Assembly (NCBI GenBank): GCA_021613375.1
Contig: JAJQXZ010000045.1
Span: forward strand, 18,211 to 82,210
DNA length: 64,000 bases
Source: Megaleporinus macrocephalus
Taxonomy: Eukaryota; Chordata; Actinopteri; Characiformes; Anostomidae
Direction: 5' to 3'
Position 1 is the first letter of the stretch. Each line of letters starts with the position of its first letter. Positions 22,180 to 33,580 of the stretch are shown piece by piece. The position numbers were made by a program, and so were the translations under genes. Under the pieces are notes generated by a model, which worked only from the letters and a program-made list of their open reading frames with translations, was not told where the DNA came from and made no database searches.

Positions 22180-25100
22180 ATAGATACTCGTGGACGGGAG
22201 TCAAAGAAGCCTATCTCCAGCGAAACATCTGATGCAGGATCATGTACTTCTGACGTGACTTCATGCAAAAGATCTGGTATTCAGTCACCACAGCAGTGTA
22301 AAGCAGGTACTGTTGGTTTTACATGTGCTGTGTAATACATGTTTTACTACAATGCCTATTTTTTTAATGTTTGTGCAGAATTCAGTGTTTCTTAATCCTC
22401 TCTGGTGACTCACAGAGCTGCACAGTTTTAACTACTCCTCAAAGTCATCTTATTCGTCCTTTATTTTTTATTAATAAGTAAATAATAAAAGTAATCTAGG
22501 CCTTTTAAACTTCCAATTCAACAATTTTTAAGATAACCAGTTTGCTCCTTGAGGTGCAGAAAATTGTTCCAATTTCAAATTATGTTTAATTTAAACTGAA
22601 ATGCTGGTGAGATTTAATAAGGTCATGTAGGTTCAACCGTGAATTCCTTGCTGAAAAATAAGCAGACCCGACCTACCTATAAAAAGGGCTTTTTCTGTTT
22701 TTCTATGATGAACACTAAAGCTGTATCTAATAATGTCTAGTGGACAACCTGCAACATATGATATGATGCCATGAGCACATTAAAATGTGTGTTCACCTTA
22801 ATCCATATCTGTTCCTTATTTGACCTCACCTTGAAATGATTTGTGATTTTCAGTTAAGCCATATAAGCCAGTGCAGTGCAGTTATTTGTAATATGACATT
22901 TTTAACCACACCCAACCAATTAGATTCTAATAAACTAATAAAATAACTAATAAACGTGTGTTTCCTTTCTGCACTTAGTATCTGTAATATTATTGATTGT
23001 AACTGTATACTGCAAGCCATTAGCTGTTGTTGCAGTGCCTGTCATAACATGTATATATTTGCTGCTTTTACAAAACTCAGAATTACACAATGTAATTGGG
23101 TAAACCACATAACCATGTAAGGGGTGCAAAACAAACTAAAATAAGTTTAGGACCAACAAATCCTTTGTCTTGGTGTAATCCACTGGATTACTTTGCAGTT
23201 GATACATATAGTACATCAAAATCAACATGTTATACATGTAGATTTTTTTGTTAAACAAGTAAAAGGTTGTGGTGAATACCTACAACTTTAATATTCTTTG
23301 TCATTTATTACAGTATCACCAACTGCATAATTTACAAGTTGCAAAGACGCTTCTTGAAGCTGAAAAGGAGAAAGTTAGAAGTCTTCAGGACACAATAAAA
23401 CATCTTCAAGCAGACAAGGATCAACTTTCCCGAATGACTGGTAAATGGAAGTGTTAGCTAAACAAGTTAAGGATCTTTTAAATATTGTAATATTTGATAA
23501 TAAAGTTGTAATTTGATCAAAATAAGTTTCCTTAATCATGATGTTCCCATAACTGAATATGCTAAACTGCTTGACATAAAATGTGTATTTACTGTGTAAC
23601 TGTGTATTTTTCTGTTCTTGTATAGCTTCATCTTCTAGCCATTCTAGGTCATCAAGCATGTCAGGATCCTCTACAGGTGCTCCAGAAGGAAAAGGTAACT
23701 AGCTAATCAACTTCCTCTAAAATCTTTACCTTTTGCCTTTATTCACAAATGTGTATAATACAATTAATAAATGTCACTTGAATGACAGTCATAAAACTTT
23801 AGTTGTTGCCCAAGAAGTCACTTTAATCACACATTCTTATGGGTTTGGTGTGCACAGAAAAAAAAATGTATCTGCAGTACAGTTAGTATCTGCAATATGA
23901 TGAGATTTAACTGTAGACCAAGCTGCAGCCCATCAGCTGTTGTTAATGTATTTGTCACTACAGGTACATATCATGTTCTTACAAAACTAAAAATTATACA
24001 GTGCTAATTTCTACAGGTCTTCCCATATTGAAGGTGGATCTGTGTGCTAAGTCAGCTTTGCTATATGTAGACAAATTAATTATGAATCATTAATACATTT
24101 ATTTTATCTACCAACTAACTTTGTTACTTTGTACATAACAATAAATATTTTTTTTCATATCTCCCTTAATGAAAATACACCTATGTGGGCTACAGATGTA
24201 AAACCACCTTGATGAAGTGATGCTTAATGCATGGCTTGTTCACATAAAGTTGTATTAAAATAATTAAAATTATTAGGTACAATAATTTCTTAATCTTATA
24301 AGATTTTAGGTAAAGTAATAGAATTAGATCCAATTGCAAATTGTTGCTGTTTTTGTTTTATAAATCCTAAAAATGTGTAAAGGAGAGAAAAAAACAATCA
24401 ATCTATCAACATTTTGAAAATGGGGTAAGGGCACCACTATCATTAAGTATTAAAGTAAATCCTCCTTCACAGTAATGCTAAATAGCAGTGACATTTGTTT
24501 CAGGACAATCACTTAGTTTACCCTGAAAGAGTTAAAAGTCTATCAAAATGAGCATGTTGTAATTTTTAAAACAGGATATCCTGTAAAAACTGGGCATATT
24601 CCTGTAATTACAGCAACTGTAACAACAACTGATAGACTGCAGTATACAGTTACAATTTGCACAGATGCTAACTGTAATGCAGAAACACGTCCATTTACAA
24701 ATATCTGTTGCAGTGTACAGTGCAAGCTATAATACACTCACATACCAAAAATCATGGCATAGCAGTATGTATATGAAGTGGCAATTTCTCAGGGTAGTTT
24801 GTAAACACCCACATATGTATAGTATTTTGTTCTGTGAGTAAGGCTAAATGCATGGCAAGGCAATGCACATCGTATACACATATTTAACCACAACTAGCTT
24901 GCACAATGGCATGTTGACAACTAGGTTCCATGGTTTCATGGGCTCTGTGGTAAAACAAAGACACACAAATTTACTTATCAGTTTGAATGTAAGATTCAGT
25001 TTTGCCACAGACCTGACATTATATATTGGTCCAGCATGAAAAACTCCCAAATAATGTTCTTGCAAAAAAAGTGGTATATACTTTATAAATCCATAACCAA

Positions 25101-26303
25101 TGTGCACATTTGACATAAAGTACACTGAAAGCAACAATTTTTAGTGTAATTGACCTAATTATATAATAATTAAATGTGATTTGTTCTACCTAGGAAAGAA
25201 GGCCTTTGAAACAGAGGAGGAAGATTCCAGGGATGAGGTAGCAGGTAAGATGAAATCTATTTCTCACTCAATAATACATGTAGAATATATCACAAGAAGC
25301 AATAAATGTTTTTCTTTTTTGTAAAAAACTTATTTAAGCTGTCATGTGTGAATGAAACAATAGCCAAGAAAAGTTCCAATTTTATCATAAATAGTCAATC
25401 AGATGAGATAAAAAAAAAGTACACTTAAAAAAAAGTAATTATGCAGTACTAATAATATACACATGCTTGGTATGACCATTCAACTGTGGTTCAACTTGGT
25501 TAAATAATTTCAGTATGTCTGGCTGTACTTTTCAAGCATTTTCAGTAGATTTTAACAGTACCATGGTAATATTGATAATTGATCATTTTGGTCAGTTATA
25601 TAGTGGTCTTGCATTTTTATACCCTTACATTTCTAACTATCAAAAACAATTATACTGCTTACTAACAGTATTATTATTTTCTTATTTAATTTAAATTAAG
25701 TATGGATTAAAATGAATTTGGAATAATCTAATTAAATTCAAATGACTAGTAAATCCAAATGTCCTGTTTTACCAAGTTCTCTCCACAGAATCATCAACTA
25801 TTGATGATTCAGATGATGAGGAGATAAAGCCTCCCTCAAAAGGAAAGAAAGCAAGATCAACAAAGCAAGATGACCTGGGTCAAAGTCGAGGTAATAAATA
25901 ATAGTGATAATAATATAATTTTTGCAGTGGTTCTGTAGCATATGTGAATAAAGATATTCTTTTTTTTTAAATAATGTGTTACAAGCGTGCCCTACATGCC
26001 TTTAACCAAGGTGGCTCGATGAAGAAGGCTTTCCAAAAAGTGGGGGTGGATCGCCATACCATCTCCAGGACATCACCAATTACTGAGCTTGCAATAGCAG
26101 CACCTGGTGTCTTTCAGGTCCTTCCTCCATGGAATTCCCAAGTAGAGAAATTGTCCACATTTGTGGATAGATGTCGTGAGGCCACAACTGACGAAATCAA
26201 GGAAAAAATCATGCAAATGAAGGCTTGTGGGGAACTGTTACCCACTGAGGTGAAAAAAAAGTTCAGCAGTAAAGACATTCCAATGATTGTTCTTTTAGAA
26301 TGA
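22180..26303 (+). CDS. CCDC106-like coiled-coil protein
   Basis: Exons 22180-22306, 23339-23440, 23626-23694, 25194-25244 and 25789-25890 all join in phase 1. They encode a Ser/Thr-rich start, a coiled coil (VAKTLLEAEKEKVRSLQDTI, KHLQADKDQLSRM), a Ser-rich and an acidic linker, and a basic stretch (KPPSKGKKARSTK). The last exon, about 25975-26303, encodes the diagnostic C-terminal block with YKRALHAFNQGGSMKKAF, VGVDRHTISRTSPITELAIA and AP. This is the CCDC106 family; mammalian CCDC106 is nuclear and reported to bind p53, and fish have many paralogues. The last exon would need a TG-start after an AG acceptor, but the sequence reads ATAA there, so its acceptor looks mutated. The start is unresolved. 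It lies divergent to the transposase inside the same inverted repeats. Confidence 0.7.
22307..25193. other. introns of the CCDC106-like gene
   Basis: AT-rich introns of up to 1.5 kb. Diverged copies of one short sequence (CTGTAACTGTATACTGCAAG and AGCTGTTGTT) occur near 22985, 23890 and, inverted, 24600-24720, so an unclassified repeat lives in these introns. Confidence 0.4.
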
Positions 26304-26640
26304 GCAGTTGTTTCTAGATTTGCTTAAATTGTTGAAAACCTTTTCTTAAGTAAATGGCACTGAAACTGTTTAATATTGTTTTGAATGACAAAGTTTTTGT
26401 TATATTAAGAAAAAAAATGTTTAGGATTAACCCTCAGAAATTATGATATAATGGAAAATCTAATTTATATTCATTAAAAATGGAGGGATAAAAGCAATTA
26501 TATCAATGTATAAAAGTCAGTGCCAGTTTGATGTAAATCATGTTTAATGTAAATCATCAATAAATGATGACCTGTTCACCGTACAAACTTGTGATTCCTT
26601 TATTTATTTGTTTAAGCATTCTTATTTATGGTAATCCTAC

Positions 26641-26880
26641 TTTACCTACAGTCTGTAAGGAGCGCTTATAATGAGTTATAAGTTGTTATAAGTTCATATA
26701 GAGCTGATCAGTAACGTCACTTTACCTACAGTCTGTTAGGTGCGCTTATAATGAGTTACAAGTTGTTATAAGTTCATATAGAGCTGATCAGTAACGTCAC
26801 TTTACCTACAGTCTGTTAGGTGCGCTTATAATGAGTTACAAGTTGTTATAAGTTCATATAGAGCTGACCAATAACATCAC
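26641..26880 (-). repeat. three 80-bp subterminal repeats (right)
   Basis: Units start TTTACCTACAGTCTGTWAGG at 26641, 26721 and 26801 and are almost identical. They are the inverted counterpart of the two left units. A (TTATAAGGAGCGCTT) remnant follows. Confidence 0.95.
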
Positions 26881-27063
26881 TTTATAAGGAGCGCTTCACT
26901 TCACTTTATAAGGAGCGCTTATACATGTTCATTAAATGTTAAGCGCACTTATAAAGTCATTTTTTTAAAGATACTGATGAGCATTAAAGAATCATTATAA
27001 AGCATTATGAGAATAAACAAAGCAGTTGTTATTAAGCTTTATGATGTTGGTCTCACCAATATT

Positions 27064-27065
<2 letters not shown>

Positions 27066-27141
<76 letters not shown>
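27066..27141. repeat. (TA)n tract of the right arm
   Basis: About 38 TA dinucleotides at the position equivalent to the left tract. Confidence 0.95.
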
Positions 27142-27143
<2 letters not shown>

Positions 27144-27357
27144 TAGGGCATTATAGCACTTTATAGCATTATAGTGTTATAAAGCCTTGTAATGTGCTCT
27201 TGTAACGTGTTATGTATGTAATTATAAACACTTATAAACTTACTTATAAAGTTATAAATGCTTATGTCAAACATTATAAAGCCTTATGAATGCTTTATAT
27301 ATGTTTATAAATGCACTTATAATGCGTTATAGATACCGGATTCATAGAAAGTGTTAC
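27142..27357 (-). repeat. right terminal inverted repeat
   Basis: Reverse complement of the left arm, with an extra outer tip GGTAACACTTTCTATGAATCC (read inward on the minus strand). The DNA immediately outside is gypsy integrase sequence. Confidence 0.8.
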
Positions 27358-27359
27358 CA

Positions 27360-27650
27360 AAAAATCTAGTGAAACATTCCCTTCTGCATTAATCCTGTTA
27401 CACTGGCATGAACGGCAGGACTGAGAGACATCTGCCCTCATAGCTGGCCAAAAGAAATGACCAGAAACCTCATGGTCATGGGCCACACTAAACACATGCT
27501 GTCTGTAGGATCTGGAAACCAAAACTTGGAATACTGAACTCCACTCATGCTCAGAGTTTACAGGAGTCCACTTACACATTAGCACATCGTCATCAAAGAA
27601 GTAAGCAATGGGATGCTGATCCAAGTCAGACTTATCAACAACAGCCAAAA
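27360..27650 (-). pseudogene. gypsy integrase N-terminal region, truncated
   Basis: The minus-strand frame contains VNSEHEWSSVFQVLVSRSYR, then HDHEVSGHFFWPAMRADVSQ and CRSCQCN. It is an integrase zinc-binding (HHCC) domain with a short internal deletion between SGH and FFWP. It ends abruptly at the terminus of the neighbouring transposon arm, so the catalytic core is lost. Confidence 0.75.
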
Positions 27651-28260
27651 TACACCTAGATAGAGTTACATCACTTTTCTGGGCAGCAGCAAGCTGCTAC
27701 AACCACCTCCTTCATCTGAACTTATTTCAAACTGAGGGGCAACAGGGGGAAAATCACTAGATTCAGAACTAGAGCCATCATCACACATAAATGAATCAGA
27801 GAGGTCAACAACATTTTCTAGTTTGCGAGCTTTTTTTGCAAGTCATTACCCAAAATAAAAAAAACACCCTTCACTGGCAACTGTGAACGGACTGGCACTT
27901 TTACAAAACCAGACAATACATTAGATACAAGGTGTACTGAATGTAACGACACTTTAACCACACTAAGTTCAATTCCTTGAACTAGAACATCAGACCCACA
28001 GCTAGACTGAGCAGAAAAAGGAAGAACGCTCTCCAAAATGAAGGACTATGCCGCCCCAGTGTCTCTCAAAATACAAACAGGTTTTCTATCAGAGTCTGCA
28101 TCAGAAAATGAGACAGACCCATCAAAAACAATGGGCTCAAAAGTGGAGTCAATGGATGAGCAAGAAGGCAAACTAGCACACGGTAATAAAGGGGTTTGAA
28201 TCAGTCCAACACTTTTGGGGCGAGTGATGTGTATTTTGCTGGTTTTTATGTTTTAAAGTA
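27651..28260 (-). pseudogene. gypsy protease/linker region
   Basis: The frame around 27818-28036 encodes CGSDVLVQGIELSVVKVSLH, then FVKVPVRSQLPVKGVFFILG and NDL, the segment between retropepsin and integrase of Gmr1-like and related fish gypsy elements. The upstream part (28040-28200) shows a likely retropepsin region with frame breaks. No reverse transcriptase lies between this and the integrase. Confidence 0.6.
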
Positions 28261-29530
28261 GGACAAGCAGCAATCAAATGTCCACTTTCACAGCAATCAA
28301 AACACTCACGGGTCTCACTCGATGTATCGGGTGAGTTTACAGAAACTTTCGGGACAGAAGATCGAGATGAAGAATGCCTTGTGCTATAGCTGCGCTCAGG
28401 GGAATCACGATGTCGCGACGAAAAATCTTGTGTGTGAGCACAAACTCTTCAGCCAGAACAGCAGCTTCAGCGAGCGACGAGACTTTCTGTTCATTTAAAT
28501 AGACTACGATTCTTTCAGTAATACAATTCTTAAATTCCTCCAAAAGGATGAGTTCTTTTAACTGCTCCAGTGTATTTACTTTACAAGCTGAGCACCACTT
28601 GTCAAACAGAGCGGGTTTGTCACGACCAAATTCAACAAACGTTTGGCTGGCGGTTACCAAATCTCTGTCGGTGAGCTTCAGGGACTAACTCATATGCACG
28701 TAGCACAGCCGCTTTAATGGCGTCATAATCAAAACCTTGTTCTAACGACAGAGCCGAACATACTTCCTGTGCTTTGCCTACCAGCTTACATTGTAACAGT
28801 AAAGACCAAACATGTTTAGGCCACTGAAGCGTAGCCGCAATGCGCTCAAACACTGGGAAATAAGTATCCACCTCGCTTTCTCTGAACATAGGGACTAAAA
28901 CAGTATGCCTGCTGACATCAAACTCAGAAGTTGCAGACTGAGAGTGCCGTAGCGAAGACACGGAAAAAGAGGAGGACTCACCCTTGGGTGCAGTAGGAGA
29001 GAGCACAGGAGCAGCGGTAAGCAGATGAGGGCTGGTAGGGCGAGCAGGCCTGCTTCGTTCCAGTTCAACCTCCAGCTGCTTTATTCGGACATCTCTTTGT
29101 GTCTCGATCTCCAGCGCTCGGAGGTGTAGCTACTGAGTTTCATGCTGCTGTTCGCTCAACTCCAGCTCTAACTCCTTCAAACGTACAGCCAGCATAGGAT
29201 CGTTTAGAGTGGAGCTAGGACCAGCGGGATCTATACGCGCCGGAACCTTGGTTTCGGGTTCAACGTCGGGTTCCCCCGCAGAAGAACCGCCAGAATCCCC
29301 CCAGCTGAGATGCAACACCCGTGGACTCGTCACCGTCCGGTAAGATCTGTTGCTCAACAAACTGCGTACAGAACCCATTTAATCTCCCGTTTCACCAGAC
29401 TACGCGGCACCGATATATCAAAAAAGCCTGCTATAAGTAATAGATCTTCTTTACGACAACGTTCAAACTGTTCTAACGTGAGGAAAATAGTAAACTTATC
29501 CAACTCGAATTTAGCCATAATCAACAATAA
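28261..29530 (-). pseudogene. gypsy gag with SCAN-like capsid domain and zinc knuckle
   Basis: The minus-strand frame starts near 29521 with MAKFELDKF. A stretch rich in Glu/Leu (MLAVRLKELELELSEQQHET) follows, ended by a stop at about 29130. The SCAN-like capsid helices come next (ESEVDTYFPVFERIAATLQW; YELVPEAHRQRFGN), then after a frameshift near 28660 the second half (DKWCSACKV; EEFKNCI; AAVLAEEFVLTHK). A CCHC-like knuckle (CFDCCESGH) lies about 28280-28310. There are at least one stop and two frame breaks, so no functional Gag can be made. Confidence 0.75.
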
Positions 29531-29562
29531 GAACACCCCCACCACAAAGAGCAAAACCTACA

Positions 29563-30190
29563 ACTCATCATACGCCTTCTGCTTTGCCTTTGCTACCTCT
29601 CTTTTTGCCCTACATTGCATCTCCTTATATTCCTGTCTTCTCTCGTCAGTCCCGTCACTGTCCCATTTCTTCTTGCCTAACCTCTTCCTCTGAATAGCTT
29701 CCTGCACTTCACTATTCCACCACCAGGTTTCCTTATCATCTTTTCTCTGTCCAGATGACACACCAAGTACCTTTCTACCTGTCTCTCTAATCACTGTTGC
29801 TGTAGTAGCCCAGTCATCTGGGAGCTTGTTCTTACCACCCAGAGCCTTTAACAGATCCTCTCTGAACTCTTTGCCACATTCTTTCTTCTCCAGTTTCCAT
29901 TATTTGGTCTTCTTCTCTGATTAGACTGTTTTCCTTTTTTTCACAACAACAGTGCTCTTTGGCCGTGCTCAACCTTACAGTCCCCAACCTTCGTCAGGTT
30001 TCCTCTTCTACGCAGATTGTAATGTAATCTACTTGTGAACTCCTCCACTTTTATAGGTCACCCTATGTTCCTCCCTTTTTTGGAAATAAGTGTTGACTGC
30101 AGCCATTTCCATCCTCTTGGCAAAATCCACCACCATCTGTCCTTCCTGATTCCTTTCCTTGACACCAAACCTACCCATCACTTCCTCATA
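29563..30190 (-). mobile_element. RTE-like LINE fragment
   Basis: Minus-strand translation shows the C-terminal part of an AP-endonuclease domain (GRFGVKERNQEGQMVVDFAK, then VNTYFQKREEHRVTYKSGG) followed, after a gap with frame breaks, by ETWWWNSEVQEAIQRKRLGK and AKREVAKAKQKAYDEL. This is the endonuclease-to-RT linker typical of fish RTE-type LINEs. The reverse transcriptase is missing. It abuts the gypsy gag on one side and a Tc1 element on the other. Confidence 0.75.
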
Positions 30191-31062
30191 GTTTTTCACA
30201 ATTTCTGACATTTAATCCTAGTCCACAATTCTTCTCTTAGGTCAGTTAGTACCCCTACCATATTCTAAGAATGTGTAATGTCAGAATAATACTAGAGACA
30301 ATGATTTATTTCAGCTTTTATTTCTTTCATCATATTCTCAGTGGCTCAGACGTTTACATACACATGATTAGTATTTGGTATCATTGCCTTTAAATTGTTT
30401 AACTTGGGTCAAACATTTCAGATAGCCTTCCACAAACTTCTCACAATAAGTAGCTGGAATTTTGTTCCATTCCTCCTGACAGAACTGGTGTAACTGAAGT
30501 CAGATTCATAGGCATCCTTGCTCACTCAGTTCTGCTCATAGATTTCTTTGGGATTGAGGTCAGGGCTTTGTGATGGTCACTCCATTACCATCTCTTTGTT
30601 GACCTTCACAAAATAGATAGCATCATGTGGAAATAATGAAGCAACATCTCAAGGTGTCAGCCAGGAAGTTAAAGCTTGGGTGAAAATGGGTGTTTCATGG
30701 ACAGTGACTTTAAGGATACATCCAAAGGTGTAACAGAATGACTTAAAACAGTTCTGTTAGGAGGAATGGAACAAAATTCCAGCTACTTATTGTGTTAAAC
30801 AAGTTATACAATTTAAAGGCAATGATAACAAATAACAATCATGTGTATGTAAATGTCTGAGCCACTGGGAATGTGATGAAAGAAGTAAAATCTGAAATAA
30901 ATCATTGTCTGTTGCATTATTCTGACATTAAGCATTCTTAGAATATAGTAGTGGTACTAACTGACCTAAGAGAGGGAATGTGGACTAGGATTAAATGTCA
31001 GGAATTGTGAAAAATTAGTTCAAATGAATGTGGATCATATGTATGTAAACTTAAGACATAAA
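30191..31062. mobile_element. Tc1/mariner element with ~300-bp inverted repeats, non-autonomous
   Basis: The left arm (30191-30495) and right arm (30745-31062) are inverted copies, sharing TTCACAATTYCTGACATTTA, AGGTCAGTTAGTAC, GGCTCAGACRTTTACATACA and GAATTTTGTTCCATTCCTCC. The short centre (TTGGGATTGAGGTCAGGGCT) matches Sleeping Beauty-like Tc1 elements. No transposase frame survives. Confidence 0.85.
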
Positions 31063-31164
31063 CTTGAAAATGTGGGACTTATTTTGCACTGTTTAAAATG
31101 CATTTGAACATGCATGGCATTGTTTTGGTCTCCAGTGCCAATGTGAAGGGTGACTACAGACTAC

Positions 31165-31500
31165 AGTGTAAGAAAAAGTATGAACTCTTTGAAATGACCT
31201 GCTTTTCTGCATTCATGATCATAAAACCTGATCTGATCTACATCTAAGTCCCAAGTGTAGACAAACTCAATGTACTTAACCAAATACCACACAAACAATT
31301 CTAATATTTCATGTCTGTATCAGACACATCCATTAAACATTCACAGCGCTGGTGGAAAAAGTAAGTGAACCCTTGGATTTAATAACTGGTTGAACCTCCT
31401 TTGGCAGCAATAACCTCCAACAAGCGTTTCCAGTAGCTGCTGATCAGACCTGCACAACGTTCAGGAGGAATTCTGGACTTCCTTACAGAACTGCTTCAGC
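31165..31500. mobile_element. second Tc1-type fragment
   Basis: GGTGGAAAAAGTAAGTGAAC, then TGGTTGAACCTCCTTTGGCA and GATCAGACCTGCACAACGTT, in this order, belong to another Tc1-like fish transposon. Only one end is present. Confidence 0.65.
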
Positions 31501-32144
31501 TTTTTAAGTGATGATAAAAACATTGAGAACTGTTCTGGTTCTGTAAAGGAGCTTTTTAAAAGGGTTCTGTTCCTCATAGAACTATTGTTTGGTACAATAC
31601 AGAATGAATTATGGGAAGAGTGTACCTCTGACCTGTGGACTCCCAGTGGCTCTCAGAAAAAAACATTATAAAAATAATGTCTATTTATTTTTTTTATAAT
31701 TATCAACCAATATTTCTCATTACTGGCTTTAATGTTTCATATGTTTCCTACATGTAGCTGTTTAGTACTGAGGGACTGAACTATACAGAAGTGTAGAATC
31801 AGTATTAGTGTAGATTTGTACTGTGAGGGTGATAAAAGTGTGAGTTCAGCTCTTTATCTTACAGTTATTAAGTTTCTGATTCATATTATGTGTTAATATT
31901 GGGGGACGTGAGTAATTAAACAGTAGCTTCACTGTAGTTACTACATGAAGAACACTTGACTGTAGCTTCTCCTTCATTTATCAACAGTGAGCAGAATAGA
32001 ATGTTGGTGGACCCATGAGCTCTGATTACATGATGGACTACAGGCTACGTGGTGATGTCATAAAGTTGAAGATGTGTGTAAATTCTATGTGTGGTGACGT
32101 TTTCTCTTAGTCTGTGTTAGACAGCGAAGACTACAGTCACAAAT
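31501..32144 (+). other. upstream region of the 32-kb gene
   Basis: Non-coding sequence before the start codon at 32145. No clear TATA box was found within 100 bp. A transcript leader could start anywhere here. Confidence 0.4.
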
Positions 32145-33580
32145 ATGAGCTGCTTTTGTTTTTGGAGGTGTGGAGTCAACACCAACGACTCAGACACAGA
32201 CGACAGGAGTGATCAACAGGAGGAACAACAGAAAAAGAGAAAGACAGGAAAGAAGTGGAGAGGAGGAAAATGGTGGAAGAAAGAAAAGGAGAACAGCATG
32301 GAAAGTGTTTCGGCTGAAACATTTGAACGCACCACAACTCCACTGGAGAACTTGGAGTCCCAGATGGAGGAGGACTTCCAAAACAAGCTTCATGGTGAGT
32401 AACTGAGTAGATAGTGAGACTAATAATAATAATTCTTAGTAGATACTAAATAATTCATAGTGGTTAATGCATAATTCATAAGAAAGCCAAATATCTCATA
32501 GCAGATAGTCAGTTAATAATAGAAGGGACTGAAAATGTATAATACAGGGAGAATACTTCATGTTAATTCAAGTGTAATTCATAGCAGTTATTAAATATTC
32601 AAAAAACTTATATGTGATTATTTCTTCATTTTAAATCAGAAGTCGAGCTGCTGGAGGTCGTCACTGCGGAAGCTGACGCCGTCCGAGAGCTGATCAACAT
32701 CGACGAGATCCAGACTCTGGGTGAGAAAAAGAAAACAATACCAGACGAGATCACAATAATGTAGATACATTTTTACTGTCTGTTCATTCATAAAGCTTTA
32801 TTAAACTATAGCTGTTATTATTTCTCATATTAAACTGTTCACACCACACGGTTATGTATTCAAATAAGAATCATTTGTAGCATCACAGCAAACAGTGAGA
32901 CAGAGAAAGACATTGTCTCTCTTCATAACTTGCACATTCATTCACTTCTTCATTAATATTGAGAAGTAATGTTTATTTAATGTTTTGAAAATGTTTTTTT
33001 ACAGATGAGAATCAGCCAATGAGGATGGCGGAGGAAGCAGAAGCAGTGCTAGACCTGGACGACAGGGGTCTCTGTGGTGACCGTCCTCTCAGTAAGTGAT
33101 GGAGATGGTCAGTGGAAATATTAGGATTGAACTCAGATGAAAAAGCTGATCATATTTATTGATGTGAAAACAGAGAACTGGATGAAGCACATCAGGATGG
33201 CTGAAGATGATAAGGAAGCCATCCAGATGATTCCAATCCGGGAGGACAGAGACGAGGACACTACAGAGACCCCTCTGGGTAAGTAAAGGAAATTAGAAGA
33301 TATCATGATGAGGAGGTAGCTGGAGAAACTGCTGATATTAAGTTCATGTAAAAGCAGGTGTTCAGCTTAATAGGAGTGATTTTGTCTTCTAATTGAAACA
33401 GATGTCCAAAAGAACGACACGCCCGAGGAGGAGCCTATAAAGAACAGACAAACGAAAAGAGGAACGAGAGGAAAGGGGCAAAATGGTCCAAAATTAATTC
33501 CACCAGAGACCCCAACCCAGAGACCACAAACCAAACTGGATAGAGACCAACTGAAACTGATGAAGACGAACAACAGCTGA
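32145..33580 (+). CDS. five-exon gene of unknown function, charged small protein
   Basis: Exons 32145-32394, 32640-32720, 33005-33091, 33174-33278 and 33402-33580 join to 233 residues. Every internal junction is phase 1, with good GT and AG sites, which strongly supports a real gene. It starts MSCFCFWRC, a Cys-rich N-terminus that could be lipid-modified (inference), followed by Asp- and Lys-rich segments. The three middle exons are short, acidic and partly alike (PMRMAEEAEAVLDLDD and KHIRMAEDDKEAIQMI), suggesting exon duplication. The last exon is basic and Pro/Gln-rich and ends in NNS just before a minisatellite. I recognise no domain. The neighbouring PIM-like genes also start with a Lys/Glu-rich leader, so it may be a rebuilt relative of that leader, but that is weak. 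Confidence 0.65.

Larger units (their letters stand above)
19264..27357. mobile_element. 8.1-kb Merlin/ISXO2-like element with a CCDC106-like passenger gene
   Basis: The left arm (19264-19855) and right arm (26641-27357) are inverted copies. Each has an outer TIR of about 180-215 bp (ATCTATAA.GCATTATAAGT, TTTATAA.C.T.TAAAGC), a long (TA)n, a middle part with ATTATAAAGC and TGGTCTCACCAATATTCC, and subterminal 80-bp units. The right arm continues 22 bp further, to GGATTCATAGAAAGTGTTACC at 27337-27357; the left arm lacks this tip. Inside are a transposase exon on the minus strand and a multi-exon CCDC106-like gene on the plus strand. Merlin elements use an IS1016/ISXO2-type DDE transposase and have TIRs; a second gene is not part of the usual description. 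Whether the pair is one mobile unit is inference. Confidence 0.65.
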
